From contig QZIU01000017.1 of assembly GCA_003599625.1 (NCBI GenBank), positions 1 to 47,755 of the forward strand: a DNA stretch of 47,755 nucleotides, written 5' to 3'. Shown here piece by piece: positions 15,809 to 24,559 of this stretch. How positions within the stretch are numbered: position 1 is the stretch's first letter; every line of letters starts with the position of its first letter. This stretch comes from Candidatus Parcubacteria bacterium. GTDB taxonomy: Bacteria > Patescibacteriota > Minisyncoccia > UBA9983. A program made the translations under genes and the position numbers. The notes below the pieces were generated by a model. That model saw nothing but the letters and a program-made list of their open reading frames with translations. It was not told where the DNA came from and searched no databases.

Positions 15809-17663
15809 CTTTTTTAGTCTGAGGAATTTCTAAAAATCTTTTAATTTCTTTTTTGATCGTTTGCGGCGTGATTCCGTGTTTCTTATTATAATCCGTCTGG
15901 ATTTTCCGTCTTCGCTCCACAATGTCGATAGCCCGCTTTATCGAGCCGGTAACATTGTCCGCGTAGAGAATAACTTTGCCGCTGACATTCCTCGCCGCCC
16001 TTCCCATTGTTTGAACCAGAGAAGATTCGCTCCGCAAAAACCCCTCCCTGTCCGCGTCCAGTATAGCCACCAGCGCCACTTCCGGCAAATCAAGTCCTTC
16101 CCTGAGAAGGTTGACCCCCACCAAAACGTCGAATCCGCCATTGGCTGAACCTTTCCTGAAATCCAAAAGAATATCGGTCCGCTCTATTGTCTTTGTGTCC
16201 GAATGCATGAATCGGGCATTGACGCCTTTTTTGTTCAAAAATTCGGACAGCTCTTCCGCCATCTTTTTCGTAAGAGTGTTGGCAATCGCGCGTTCGCCCT
16301 TGCTTATCGCCGCGGCTATTTCTTCGATAATGTCGTCGATCTGCGTTCTCCCCGTTTTCTTGTCGAAAACGGGCTTCACTTCGATCGGGGGATCGATCAG
16401 ACCCGTGGGCCTGATTATCTGCTCGACGACTTGCGAAGAATTTTCCATCTCGAAAGATCCCGGCGTGGCTGACGTAAAAATTACCTGCCCGACCAGATTC
16501 TCGAACTCCGAGAATTTCAAAGGACGGTTATCCAAAGCCGAAGGCAATCGCCAGCCGAACTCCACGAGCGATTCTTTTCTTTTTTTATCCCCTTCATACA
16601 TGCCCCTTATCTGAGGCGCGCCGATATGCGATTCATCGATGACCGTGAGAAAGTTCGGCTTGCCGTCTTTCGATCGAGTAAAGTAAGAAAGTAAAGTATC
16701 CGGCGCTTCCCCTGGCAATTTGCCCGTCAGATGCCTTGAATAATTCTCCACGCCGTGACAGTACCCCAGCGTCTTCAACATTTCCATATCATACCTCGTC
16801 CTTCTTCTCAACCGCTCCGCTTCAATGACCAATCCCTTTTTGTCGAAATAATCCAACCGCTCATCAAGCTCTTTCTTGATATTATCCAAAGCCTCCTTCA
16901 TCTGGGGAGCGGAAGTGATGAAATGCTTCGGCGGGAAAATGATTGCTTCCTTCGGCTCATCCTTGATCCGCCTTGTCAACGAGTCGATTATCTTTATCGA
17001 AACGATTTTCTGATTCTCTAGGGCAATCTGATAAAACATGGAGGCATCCGCCGCGGGAACGACATCAAAAATATCCCCTCGAACCCTGAACTGCCCTCTT
17101 TTAGGCGCCACTTGGTTTCTGGAAAACTGCATCTTTACCAGCTGTCGGATGAGATCGCCCCTCGTGATGGGCTTGTCCAATTCCAGATGCAGGGCCGACT
17201 CCATGTAATTCAGCGGCACGCCCAAGTTGTATATACAGGAGACGGAAGCCACGACAACGACATCCTTTCTGGTCATCAAAGCGGTGGTGGCTTGATGCCT
17301 CAATTTGTCTATTTCTTCGTTGATCATGGCCTCTTTTTCAATATAAGTATCGGTCGTAGGCAAGTAAGCTTCCGGTTGATAATAATCGTAATAAGAAACG
17401 AAATAATTCACCGAGTTCTCCGGAAAGAAAGTCTTGTACTCGTGATAAAGCTGCGCGGCCAAAGATTTGTTTGGCGCCATCACCAAAACAGGCATATCAA
17501 AATGACTTATCGCATTGGCCACCGTGAAGGTCTTGCCGGAACCGGTAACGCCTAAAAGCGTCTGGTATCGGTAACCTTTTCTTATTCCTTCGATCAACTT
17601 CTTGATAGCTTGGGGCTGATCGCCCGACGGCTTATAATCGGCGCGCAATTTGAATATCGGCAT
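15786..17663 (-). CDS. uvrB: Excinuclease ABC subunit UvrB lacking the C-terminal UVR motif
   Basis: UvrB is the helicase-like protein that verifies DNA damage and recruits UvrC. The family text is intact: YKPSGDQPQAIKKL, Walker A LLGVTGSGKTFTVANA, the damage-probing beta-hairpin region YYDYYQPEAYLP, the DESH box (VIDESHIGAPQI) and motif VI QTMGRAARN. The ATG at 17663, preceded by AAGG, gives MPIFKLRADY, the usual N-terminus; the longer frame is not needed. The 625-residue product stops soon after TPQTIKKEIKRFLE, so the UVR helix pair that normally ends UvrB is absent. The last seven residues are encoded by DNA shared with the start of tatD (23-base overlap). Confidence 0.95.
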   Translation of the reverse strand: MPIFKLRADYKPSGDQPQAIKKLIEGIRKGYRYQTLLGVTGSGKTFTVANAISHFDMPVLVMAPNKSLAAQLYHEYKTFFPENSVNYFVSYYDYYQPEAYLPTTDTYIEKEAMINEEIDKLRHQATTALMTRKDVVVVASVSCIYNLGVPLNYMESALHLELDKPITRGDLIRQLVKMQFSRNQVAPKRGQFRVRGDIFDVVPAADASMFYQIALENQKIVSIKIIDSLTRRIKDEPKEAIIFPPKHFITSAPQMKEALDNIKKELDERLDYFDKKGLVIEAERLRRRTRYDMEMLKTLGYCHGVENYSRHLTGKLPGEAPDTLLSYFTRSKDGKPNFLTVIDESHIGAPQIRGMYEGDKKRKESLVEFGWRLPSALDNRPLKFSEFENLVGQVIFTSATPGSFEMENSSQVVEQIIRPTGLIDPPIEVKPVFDKKTGRTQIDDIIEEIAAAISKGERAIANTLTKKMAEELSEFLNKKGVNARFMHSDTKTIERTDILLDFRKGSANGGFDVLVGVNLLREGLDLPEVALVAILDADREGFLRSESSLVQTMGRAARNVSGKVILYADNVTGSIKRAIDIVERRRKIQTDYNKKHGITPQTIKKEIKRFLEIPQTKKDDTAKID

Positions 17664-17799
17664 ATAAAGCCTTATTACACCAAAAAACCGCCTGGCGGTC
17701 AATGTCTTCAAGGTTAAACCTCGAGTTTTAACCTTGAAGACAACCTTTTCCTGATTTCGTCAATATTTCGAAAAAACTGTCGCTTGATAAAATATAAAG

Positions 17800-17895
17800 A
17801 TGTTCAATAAGACATCTCTGAAGTTTGTTTTAGGTTTCCTGCTTATACTCTTTTTGAGTCTGGTGAGTTTGGCGGTGGTGCGAAGCATGCAGTAA
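17800..17895 (+). CDS. Possible small membrane peptide (31 residues)
   Basis: An ATG at 17800 opens a frame encoding a basic start (MFNKTSLK) and one hydrophobic segment (FVLGFLLILFLSLVSLAVV), ending RSMQ. It resembles a single-pass membrane peptide or signal anchor. There is no clear ribosome-binding site; TATAAAG directly before the ATG could be a promoter for a leaderless message. It stands alone on the plus strand between uvrB and the exonuclease gene, and its stop touches a palindromic repeat. It may be a remnant of a longer gene cut by that repeat. Confidence is low. Confidence 0.3.
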   Translation: MFNKTSLKFVLGFLLILFLSLVSLAVVRSMQ

Positions 17896-17969
17896 AATTT
17901 TTGGCAGTCCTGCCTGGTTGCCTGCCTGCCGGCAGGCAGGTCTTCAACCTGGAAGGTCGGCCAAAAATT
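17896..17969. repeat. Hairpin repeat, type 4, copy 3
   Basis: The outer arms AATTTTTGGC and GCCAAAAATT are perfect complements. Inside are CCTGCCTGGTTG and TCTTCAACCTGGAAGGT, shared with 10895-10958, and a central CCTGCCTGCCGGCAGGCAGG palindrome. The outer arms differ from the other type 4 copies, but TTGGCAGTC with GGTCGGCCAA recurs at 36455-36505. Confidence 0.8.
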
Positions 17970-17986
17970 GGCAAGAACCTCCATCG

Positions 17987-18700
17987 CTACGCCGCCTTCA
18001 TGTAATTTTTCCAGTAGTCGTAAAGCTCCTTGGTGGCGACGAGATCGCCGACGTTGTAACGGGCGATGTCTTTGTATCTTTTTTCTTTGAACAAAGCGGC
18101 CACATCGTCCCCCGTCACGCCCTGCGCCTTGGGACTGGTTATCCCCAGGGCTCTGCACCATAAATGCAGGCCCCCCTTTCTGCGGACGGCTCCGTAAAAA
18201 GAAAGTTGATCAAGAAGATCTATGTGGACGGCTCCGAATCTTTGGCCGTTCAAATATCGGTTGGACATAAGATCCTTGGCGACCTTTACTTTATTGGCCG
18301 CCGACCTGACCATCAAGAAAGGAACATCGAAACCCCGTCCGTTGAAAGTTATGAACTCGTTGTAAGCATTGGCGCCTTTCCAGAAATTCTCAAGCATTTC
18401 CTTTTCTGAACAAGGCTTGAAGGTTATGTTTCCCTCCTGGAAGTCTTCGAATCTTTCGTTCGGAGCCTGAAAGTAAACAACTCCTTGATTTTTATCGTAA
18501 TCAAGGACGCCGATGGCGACGATCTGTCCGGTAAGCGGAGAAAAGCCCAGGCCGTTCTTGATCTCCCCGAGAGCCTTCTCGTATTCTTCGTCCCCGTCGG
18601 AATCTTTTTTTATCCAATGAGTCAGGACATCCTGAGTGGCGGAATCAAGTTCGTCGAAATTCTCTCCGATTGTCTCTATGTCGATGATGAGTTTGGGCAT
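17987..18700 (-). CDS. DnaQ-like 3'-5' exonuclease (PolB-type exonuclease family)
   Basis: The 237-residue protein has the DEDD exonuclease pattern: motif I IIDIETIG (Asp7, Glu9), motif II TFNGRGFDVPFL with an Asp about two-thirds along, and motif III RYNVGDLVATKELY with Tyr and Asp spaced as in the DEDDy group. It resembles stand-alone predicted 3'-5' exonucleases related to the proofreading domain of family B DNA polymerases, not DnaQ itself. Substrate is not evident from the sequence. The ATG at 18700 (MPKLIIDIE) was chosen because motif I normally starts at the N-terminus; the open frame extends upstream into the TspO gene without similarity. Confidence 0.88.
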   Translation of the reverse strand: MPKLIIDIETIGENFDELDSATQDVLTHWIKKDSDGDEEYEKALGEIKNGLGFSPLTGQIVAIGVLDYDKNQGVVYFQAPNERFEDFQEGNITFKPCSEKEMLENFWKGANAYNEFITFNGRGFDVPFLMVRSAANKVKVAKDLMSNRYLNGQRFGAVHIDLLDQLSFYGAVRRKGGLHLWCRALGITSPKAQGVTGDDVAALFKEKRYKDIARYNVGDLVATKELYDYWKNYMKAA

Positions 18701-18747
18701 TGGACATATAATACAATTAAAAACGAAAAAAACAAAACCTAATTTTC

Positions 18748-19209
18748 TTATCTGTTCAGCCTCAATATCGCATAACTCAAATAAGCCACAAACCCGGTCC
18801 ATCCCGCGTAAGGAACAAGAAGCCAGGACGATAATTTGGCAACCGGCATTATGATCATGATCAAGACGATGACCGAAAGAAACAAAGCGAGAGAAATACC
18901 AAGGGAGACTTCTATAAGTTGACTCCCGAAAAGAGCGGACATCCACAGGATATTAAGCCCGATATTGATAATGAAGATAGACAGCGCCCATCGGAATCTT
19001 CTCGTTTGCGGAGCGACTGCCCAAAAAGTAAAAATGCCCGCTACGCCAAAAAAGAAAGCGAAACCCCATACCGCCGCGAGTATTCCCGGAGAAAAAAGCC
19101 ATTCCGGCAAAGAAACGCTTTCAAAGCCGCTTGCCAAACCCAAGATCCACACGCTCGCAAAAGCGGCGATCAAAATCACAACCGGCGCGATTATGTAAGA
19201 AAGGCGCAT
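18748..19209 (-). CDS. tspO: TspO/MBR family membrane protein
   Basis: The 153-residue protein has five hydrophobic helices, the TspO/peripheral benzodiazepine receptor topology. Family landmarks include the Trp-Phe pair after Pro (PEWLFSPGILAAVWGFAF), the Trp-rich helix ending NILWMSALFG, and the last helix LLVPYAGWTGFVAYLSYAIL. TspO proteins bind tetrapyrroles or sterols and affect stress responses. No tetrapyrrole genes are visible here, so the ligand is unclear. It lies 6 bases after the lon stop on the same strand, so it is probably expressed downstream of lon, with the exonuclease gene next. The match to the family is good but the exact role is open. Confidence 0.82.
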   Translation of the reverse strand: MRLSYIIAPVVILIAAFASVWILGLASGFESVSLPEWLFSPGILAAVWGFAFFFGVAGIFTFWAVAPQTRRFRWALSIFIINIGLNILWMSALFGSQLIEVSLGISLALFLSVIVLIMIIMPVAKLSSWLLVPYAGWTGFVAYLSYAILRLNR

Positions 19210-19215
19210 AACAGA

Positions 19216-21531
19216 TCAAATCAAAGCCACACCCAGGGCCTCGTCCACATTTTTAACCGCCTTGAATTGCAGCGTTTTCCTCACTTCTTCCGGGACCTCC
19301 GCAATGTTCTTCTCATTTTCTTTGGGCAGCACGATGGTCTCCACTCCCGCTCTATGCGCCGCCAAAACTTTTTCCTTAACTCCCCCTATCGGCAAAACTT
19401 TTCCGGAAAGAGTTATTTCTCCGGTCAACGCCACCTCCTTCCTCACTTTTCTTTTCGTAAGGATGGAGGCGATAGCCGTCGCTATCGCGATACCGGCGGA
19501 CGGACCATCCTTGGCTATGGCCCCCGAAGGCACATGGACATGAATATCCGATTTATAGTAAAACGCGGGGTCAAAGCCGAGTTGATCGCTTCTTGATCTG
19601 ATGTAAGAAATGGCGGCTTTCGCGGATTCCTTCATCACCTCGCCCAACTGTCCGGTAAGAAGCAGGTTGCCTTTGCCGGGGGTGAGATTTGCTTCCACGA
19701 ACATTATTTCCCCTCCGGCGGGGGTCCAGGCCAGGCCGGTGGCGATTCCAACCTCATCGCTTGCCTCTCTCATCGTCCTTTCGAATTCTTCGGGTCCGAG
19801 ATATTTCGGCAAGATATCATCCACGATCGTCTCCGGCGGATGTCCTTCCACTATTTGCCTGGCAATCTTTCTGGCTATCTCGGCGATCTTTCTTTCCAGA
19901 TTCCGCACGCCAGCCTCTCGCGTGTACTTGCTTATTATTTTTCTTATCACTCCGTCATCTATTTTGAGCGATTCTTTGTCGAGACCGTGATGTTCCATCA
20001 CTTTCGGTATGATGAATTTCTTTGCAATATTGAATTTTTCCTCATCGGTATAACCAGAAAATTCTATGACCTCGATCCGGTCTCTTAATGCCGGAGGGAT
20101 CGGGTCCAGGATATTGGCTGTGGTTATGAAAAACACGTCGGAGAGATCGAACGGCGCTTCCAGATAATGGTCGGAGAAAGCGTAGTTCTGCTCCGGATCG
20201 AGAACCTCCAGCAGAGCAGCCGAGGGATCCCCCCGGAAGTCGGCTCCCACTTTGTCTATCTCGTCCAGCATAAAAACGGGGTTTTTGGTCCCTGCTGTTT
20301 TCATCGCCTGGATTATTCTCCCGGGCAAAGCGCCGACATAAGTCCGCCGGTGTCCTCTTATCTCCGCCTCGTCTCTTACGCCCCCCAGAGACATCCGGAC
20401 GAAGTTCCTGCCGAGAGCCTTGGCTATGGACTTGCCCACCGATGTCTTTCCGGTCCCCGGCGGTCCCGCGAAGCAAAGAATGTTCCCTTTGTTTTTCCCT
20501 TCGGAAATTTTTTGCACGGCCAAATACTCCAGGACCCTTTCTTTCGCTTTTTCCAGCCCGTAGTGATCGCTGTCCAGAATTTCCTTGGCCTTCTTCAAAT
20601 CAAGGACGGCTTTGCTTTTTTTATTCCACGGCAATTCGACGATCCAGTCCAGATAATTTTGGATATATGGCGCTTCCGCCGAAGAAGGCGACATCTTTTT
20701 CAGCCTGTGAAGTTCTTTCATGGCCTTGGACTCGACATCTTTCGGAAGAGCAGACTTCCTGATCTTGTTCTCAAGTTCGGCGTATTCTTTCTGATCTTCA
20801 TATATTCCGAGCTCTTTCTCGATAGCCTTCAGTCTCTCCTGCAATATGAAGTCCCGCTGCGCCTTCCCGACCTCCCTGGCGACCTCTTTCTGAATCTTTC
20901 TCTCGGCTTGAATGATGTTCAGTTCTTTAGCGACTTTGGCGTTGAGAATCTTAAGTCTCTTTTTCAGGTCCAAAGTCTCTATCAGCTCCAACTTATCCCT
21001 AAAATCCATTTTAAGGGCCGCGGCGGCGATGTCGCTTGTTTTATCCGGGGGCAAATATTCTTTGCCAAGCTCGGAAGCAAACAAAATGGGAACGATGCCC
21101 TGCATTTCGAAAAGGCTTTTCAACTGATCAAAAACGTTTCTGGCAAGTGCCTCGAGCTCAAAAGGATCTTCCTCTTTTCCTGATTCTTCCGCCTCGCCAA
21201 CCTCGGCAATTCTCGCGTCATCCTCGGAATAAACTCTCAAAACCTTCACCCTTTTTACCCCTTCGATGATCATGCCCATGGTCATCGGAGCTATGTCCCA
21301 GTACTGGAGAAGATTGCACATCACTCCTATGCTTGATTCCTCTCCGTTCTTCCGGAAAATCATGACGATGGGCCTGCCGCCGTCAATCGCTTTTTTAAGA
21401 GTTGCGACCACTTCTTTTCCCTCTATGACGATAGGCGTTTTTTCGGAAGGAAAAATGACCGCTTTCCTGAGAGCGACGGCTGGGTAAGCATTCGGGTTCT
21501 CCGGTTTGAAAATATCAGTGAATCGGTTCAT
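19216..21531 (-). CDS. lon: ATP-dependent protease Lon
   Basis: Lon is a soluble AAA protease that degrades damaged and regulatory proteins. The 771-residue product has the LAN substrate-binding domain (about 1-200), a coiled coil (about 205-275), the AAA module with Walker A GPPGTGKTS (356-364) and Walker B VFMLDEID, and the C-terminal protease with the catalytic dyad Ser678 (KDGPSAG) and Lys719 (IGGVKEK). These positions are almost those of E. coli Lon. The ATG at 21531 gives MNRFTDIFKP; an upstream in-frame extension has no family similarity and runs through a 44-bp palindrome, so I rejected it. The gene lies between DUF1059 and tspO. Confidence 0.96.
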   Translation of the reverse strand: MNRFTDIFKPENPNAYPAVALRKAVIFPSEKTPIVIEGKEVVATLKKAIDGGRPIVMIFRKNGEESSIGVMCNLLQYWDIAPMTMGMIIEGVKRVKVLRVYSEDDARIAEVGEAEESGKEEDPFELEALARNVFDQLKSLFEMQGIVPILFASELGKEYLPPDKTSDIAAAALKMDFRDKLELIETLDLKKRLKILNAKVAKELNIIQAERKIQKEVAREVGKAQRDFILQERLKAIEKELGIYEDQKEYAELENKIRKSALPKDVESKAMKELHRLKKMSPSSAEAPYIQNYLDWIVELPWNKKSKAVLDLKKAKEILDSDHYGLEKAKERVLEYLAVQKISEGKNKGNILCFAGPPGTGKTSVGKSIAKALGRNFVRMSLGGVRDEAEIRGHRRTYVGALPGRIIQAMKTAGTKNPVFMLDEIDKVGADFRGDPSAALLEVLDPEQNYAFSDHYLEAPFDLSDVFFITTANILDPIPPALRDRIEVIEFSGYTDEEKFNIAKKFIIPKVMEHHGLDKESLKIDDGVIRKIISKYTREAGVRNLERKIAEIARKIARQIVEGHPPETIVDDILPKYLGPEEFERTMREASDEVGIATGLAWTPAGGEIMFVEANLTPGKGNLLLTGQLGEVMKESAKAAISYIRSRSDQLGFDPAFYYKSDIHVHVPSGAIAKDGPSAGIAIATAIASILTKRKVRKEVALTGEITLSGKVLPIGGVKEKVLAAHRAGVETIVLPKENEKNIAEVPEEVRKTLQFKAVKNVDEALGVALI

Positions 21532-21577
21532 GGCGATAATAGCGATATATATGACACCTGAGAAATTTCTTCTAAAG

Positions 21578-21621
21578 GCGCTGTTACCTATTTTTGCTAT
21601 AGCAAAAATAGGTAACAGCGC
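21578..21621. repeat. Perfect 44-bp palindrome in front of lon
   Basis: From 21578 to 21621 the sequence is a perfect inverted repeat with no spacer, centred on GCTATAGC. Its arms begin GCGCTGTTACC. CTGTTAC words recur at 21644 and 21653 in the remaining gap. No T-run follows on either strand, so it is not a standard terminator. It lies 47 bases before the lon start and may be an operator, a cruciform site or an mRNA leader hairpin. Confidence 0.85.
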
Positions 21622-21659
21622 TGACAGCGCGTTGAACAAGGTAAGCTGTTACTAAACTG

Positions 21660-21878
21660 TTACATCCCTTCCTCCCATTCCTCGTCCTCTTCCTTCACCT
21701 TTTTCTTCATATCCGAAATTATTTGTTCTCTCGACGACGAGCTCATCATTTTTTTAAGCTCTTCCGTATGATTTTTTTCCATGTGTTCCAGCAACTGCTT
21801 GGCTGCTTCTTCCTCTGTCTTCCCTTTGGCCACAAAATTACAACCTGGAACATATTCCTTGCAAGCTATGGTTTTCAT
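21660..21878 (-). CDS. DUF1059 family small protein
   Basis: The 72-residue protein matches the DUF1059 pattern: MKTIACKEY, then PGCNFVAKGKTEEEAAKQLLEHMEKNH. It has two Cys residues near the N-terminus and two His residues in the HMEKNH segment, a spacing that could bind a metal ion. The C-terminal third is highly charged (KKKVKEEDEEWEEGM). The family function is not known. It lies upstream of lon on the same strand, with the 44-bp palindrome between, so the two could be co-transcribed. Confidence 0.8.
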   Translation of the reverse strand: MKTIACKEYVPGCNFVAKGKTEEEAAKQLLEHMEKNHTEELKKMMSSSSREQIISDMKKKVKEEDEEWEEGM

Positions 21879-21977
21879 AAAATTAGATATTTGTTAAAAG
21901 TAAGGAATTGTCCTTACTGCACTTATAACTGAATTAATGGATAAAAAGATATCGACTGCTCGCAACATCATCGCGAA

Positions 21978-23660
21978 TTAGAAAACTATATCCATACCCT
22001 CATCCATCGTCACGACCCTCGCGTTCTTTTCCTTAAGATAATCGACGATCTGTTGCAACACTTCCGGTGTCGTGGCGTATCTTGTACCGCTGTAGTCAAC
22101 CCGGTGAAAAACGATCACGGCCCATGTTCCGTTGGACATCGCCGAGTCTATCCAGCCTTTTGCTTCGGCAAATGCCGTATCCGATTCGACGGAAAAGCGG
22201 TTAAGCAGAAACCTGTTCGAGCCGCTGTCGTTGAAACCGTCTTGCGTTCTTCTGGCGCCCTTATATCCGGCCTCTTCCACCACAGCGACAACGCTTTCAT
22301 TGTAAGCCCCGAAAGGATAGGCGAAAGTAGTTACGGAATTCACCCCCGCCGCAAGCAGATCCTCCTTCGAGCCTATTATTTCGTCCCGCATCTCTTCGGT
22401 CGAAAGAATCGTCAAATTCGCGTGCGTTTTGGTATGAGAACCGATCTCGTGACCTTTTGCCTGCATGTCAAGCATCTGATCGATATTCACGTAAGTGGAA
22501 AAATCGAATCTTCCGCTGGAGATATACTGGGTGCTTTTCAAACCGGCGGCATTCAAGATCGGCAAGGCGTTCTGATAAGTGGTTATCCAGCCATCGTCGA
22601 AATTCAGACTGACCAGTCCGGAGGGGGCCGGAGAACTTGCGACTTCCCTGAGATCATACTTGTCCACTGTCAGACCGCCGACCTCTTTGATAAGGTGGAA
22701 AATGGTTAGAGAAGCTACTTCGTCCGGAATCTTAAAATCAACTTCGCTTTTCTTCCATGCGGAGGAAGCCGGGACTGTCGCCAAGTCCCTGTAAAACAAG
22801 GAGCCTGATTTTGTTCTGTATTGAACGGTCAAGTAGCTTAGCGCGTCCGACATCGAATAGTTGGTAAACCGGTAAGTCTTCCCGGGCGTTACCGCCACCT
22901 CCTTGAAATACCACTTGGCGTCGCCGCTCGTTCTGGAAGTCAGTTCCACTTTGGCGGCTTTACTTCCGTCAAAACCGGCTGTCGGATAAGTGAAAACGGC
23001 GGTATTCGTTCCCCATCGGCCTTTGAACCAGTCCTGTGGAGATGAAGAACTCCCGGCGATCTCAAGGGAAGGATTGGCGACTTTGTTATTCGGGTCGGAC
23101 GGCGCCGAAACAACCTCCGACAAATTATAATTGTCCACAGTCAAACTTCCGACCTGGTTGATAAGGTGAAAGATCGAGATCCCCGCCGTTCCGGCAGGAG
23201 CGGTAAACTCGGCGCTGCCAGTCTTCCAGCCGGAAGACGCGGACAGATTGGCCAGATCCGCATATTTATATGTCCCATCACTCATCTTATACCTTGCCGT
23301 TAAAACGGAGGGGATCGAACTCATATAGCTGTTGCTGAATTTATATGTCTTGCCTCCTCCGGCAGCCACCTCCTTGAAATACCACTTGGCATCGCCGCTC
23401 GTTCTTGAAGTCAGTTCCACTTTGGCGGCTTTGCTTCCGTCCGTTCCGGCCACCGGATAAGTAAATATGGCAGTGTTAGTTCCCCATCGGCCTTTGAACC
23501 AGTCCTGGGGCAAACCGTTTACTTCCGTTTCCAAGGAAGGATTGGAAACGAGGTTGGTTTGGGCAAGCGCGTTATTGCCAAAAAACAAAAATAAAGCCGC
23601 TCCTCCAAGGCAAGCCGCGAAAATGCCCGCCGCGGTTTTAAACTTTCTTGCAAATATCAT
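21978..23660 (-). CDS. Secreted polysaccharide deacetylase with two carbohydrate-binding-like repeats
   Basis: The 560-residue product has a signal sequence (about 1-34), then two homologous domains of about 150 residues. Each begins NPSLE and continues PQDWFKGRWGTNTA and DGSKAAKVELTSRTSGDAKW, resembling CBM4/9-type beta-sandwich modules. A NodB-type deacetylase domain follows (about 345-560) with metal and catalytic features: FDDGW, GHEIGSHTKTHANLT and the later FAYPFGAYN. It would remove acetyl groups from an extracellular amino-sugar polymer. It is the last gene of the exopolysaccharide operon, 5 bases after the preceding stop. The near-identical halves suggest a recent internal duplication. 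Confidence 0.92.
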   Translation of the reverse strand: MIFARKFKTAAGIFAACLGGAALFLFFGNNALAQTNLVSNPSLETEVNGLPQDWFKGRWGTNTAIFTYPVAGTDGSKAAKVELTSRTSGDAKWYFKEVAAGGGKTYKFSNSYMSSIPSVLTARYKMSDGTYKYADLANLSASSGWKTGSAEFTAPAGTAGISIFHLINQVGSLTVDNYNLSEVVSAPSDPNNKVANPSLEIAGSSSSPQDWFKGRWGTNTAVFTYPTAGFDGSKAAKVELTSRTSGDAKWYFKEVAVTPGKTYRFTNYSMSDALSYLTVQYRTKSGSLFYRDLATVPASSAWKKSEVDFKIPDEVASLTIFHLIKEVGGLTVDKYDLREVASSPAPSGLVSLNFDDGWITTYQNALPILNAAGLKSTQYISSGRFDFSTYVNIDQMLDMQAKGHEIGSHTKTHANLTILSTEEMRDEIIGSKEDLLAAGVNSVTTFAYPFGAYNESVVAVVEEAGYKGARRTQDGFNDSGSNRFLLNRFSVESDTAFAEAKGWIDSAMSNGTWAVIVFHRVDYSGTRYATTPEVLQQIVDYLKEKNARVVTMDEGMDIVF

Positions 23661-23665
23661 ATTAT

Positions 23666-24559
23666 TTATTCCCCTATTGAAATTAACTTATAATTATCAA
23701 ATTCGACATCCATAAAATCGGTTCTTATGCCGGCATAACCTGACTTCAAAAAGGCTTCTCCCCCGTAAGACAAGCCGTCGTCGAAGGCTTCGGTTGCCAG
23801 TGTCCATTTGCCGGTCTTGCCTTTGTCGACATAAAGCTTGATACTGACACCTCCGGCCTCATTCTTAATTTCGCTCCTCAGGCCTATCCAAGTGTTTCCT
23901 GGAATCAAGCTGGGATTAGTCTCTCTGTCATAGTCTCTCCCGGAAAAAAACTTTTCAGTCTGGCTGAACGTGTGATAGACTCCTCCTTTCTTCTTTTTGA
24001 TAACAGCGGATCCATCAACTCTGATTCCCGCGTAATAAAGATTGTCGCTGTCCGAATATCTGCTCATAAGAAGAAGGCCGTTCGATTCGTTGCGGTTCGG
24101 ACTGTCGCTGAAGTTGCCTTTCGTTACCCTGAAATAAGCTTGCTGGCTGTAATCGAGCCACTTGCTTCTTCCCACCAGCCGGAAAATATTCTGCGGATGA
24201 TAACCGTTGTCCGTATCCTTCGGATTGCTCTGGGCATAAAGAACTCTCCATTTTGAATATTTCCAAAGCTTGCCTTGAATGGTTTTGCCCTTTCCACCCT
24301 CGGAGATCATCAGGGCGCCCGAATTGAGCCACCAGTAAGGGCTTTTGCTTTCTCCGTCTGCGGCTTCGGGCAATCTTCCGTCCAGAGAAAAATCATAGAG
24401 ATACGGAGAAACGAGCGGAGCCGGACGCGCGCTTCCGGTCGACATGTCAAAAGCATCCAGTTCGTCGGCTATCCCGTGAAAATCCAACGAAGCTTCGGCA
24501 ATGGCGGCCAAAACAAGAACAAGCAAAGTAATCAAAAAAGCAAAAATGATCTTTCTCAT
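23666..24559 (-). CDS. Secreted LamG/concanavalin-like protein
   Basis: The 297-residue product starts with a signal sequence (KIIFAFLITLLVLVLAAIAEA). The mature part is beta-rich with Trp and Tyr clusters (SPYWWLNSGALMISEGG, SKWLDYSQQAYFRV, YYAGIRVDGSAVIKKKKGGVY, NTWIGLRSEIKN, KSGYAGIRTDFMDVEFDNYK). This is typical of concanavalin A-like jelly-roll domains that bind or cleave polysaccharides. I see no catalytic motif that names an activity, so it may be a lectin, a lyase or an export helper. Its start overlaps the upstream deacetylase stop by 4 bases and the next deacetylase starts 5 bases after its stop, so it is tightly embedded in the exopolysaccharide operon. Confidence 0.75.
   Translation of the reverse strand: MRKIIFAFLITLLVLVLAAIAEASLDFHGIADELDAFDMSTGSARPAPLVSPYLYDFSLDGRLPEAADGESKSPYWWLNSGALMISEGGKGKTIQGKLWKYSKWRVLYAQSNPKDTDNGYHPQNIFRLVGRSKWLDYSQQAYFRVTKGNFSDSPNRNESNGLLLMSRYSDSDNLYYAGIRVDGSAVIKKKKGGVYHTFSQTEKFFSGRDYDRETNPSLIPGNTWIGLRSEIKNEAGGVSIKLYVDKGKTGKWTLATEAFDDGLSYGGEAFLKSGYAGIRTDFMDVEFDNYKLISIGE

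Noticed and set aside
17760-18161. Minus-strand frame of 133 codons overlapping the exonuclease gene end
   Set aside because: It reads through the palindromic repeat and another frame of the exonuclease; no start signal or similarity.
20167-21183. Long plus-strand open frame (338 codons) opposite lon
   Set aside because: It is the antisense of a fully conserved Lon coding sequence; the translation has no recognisable domain and lacks a ribosome-binding site.
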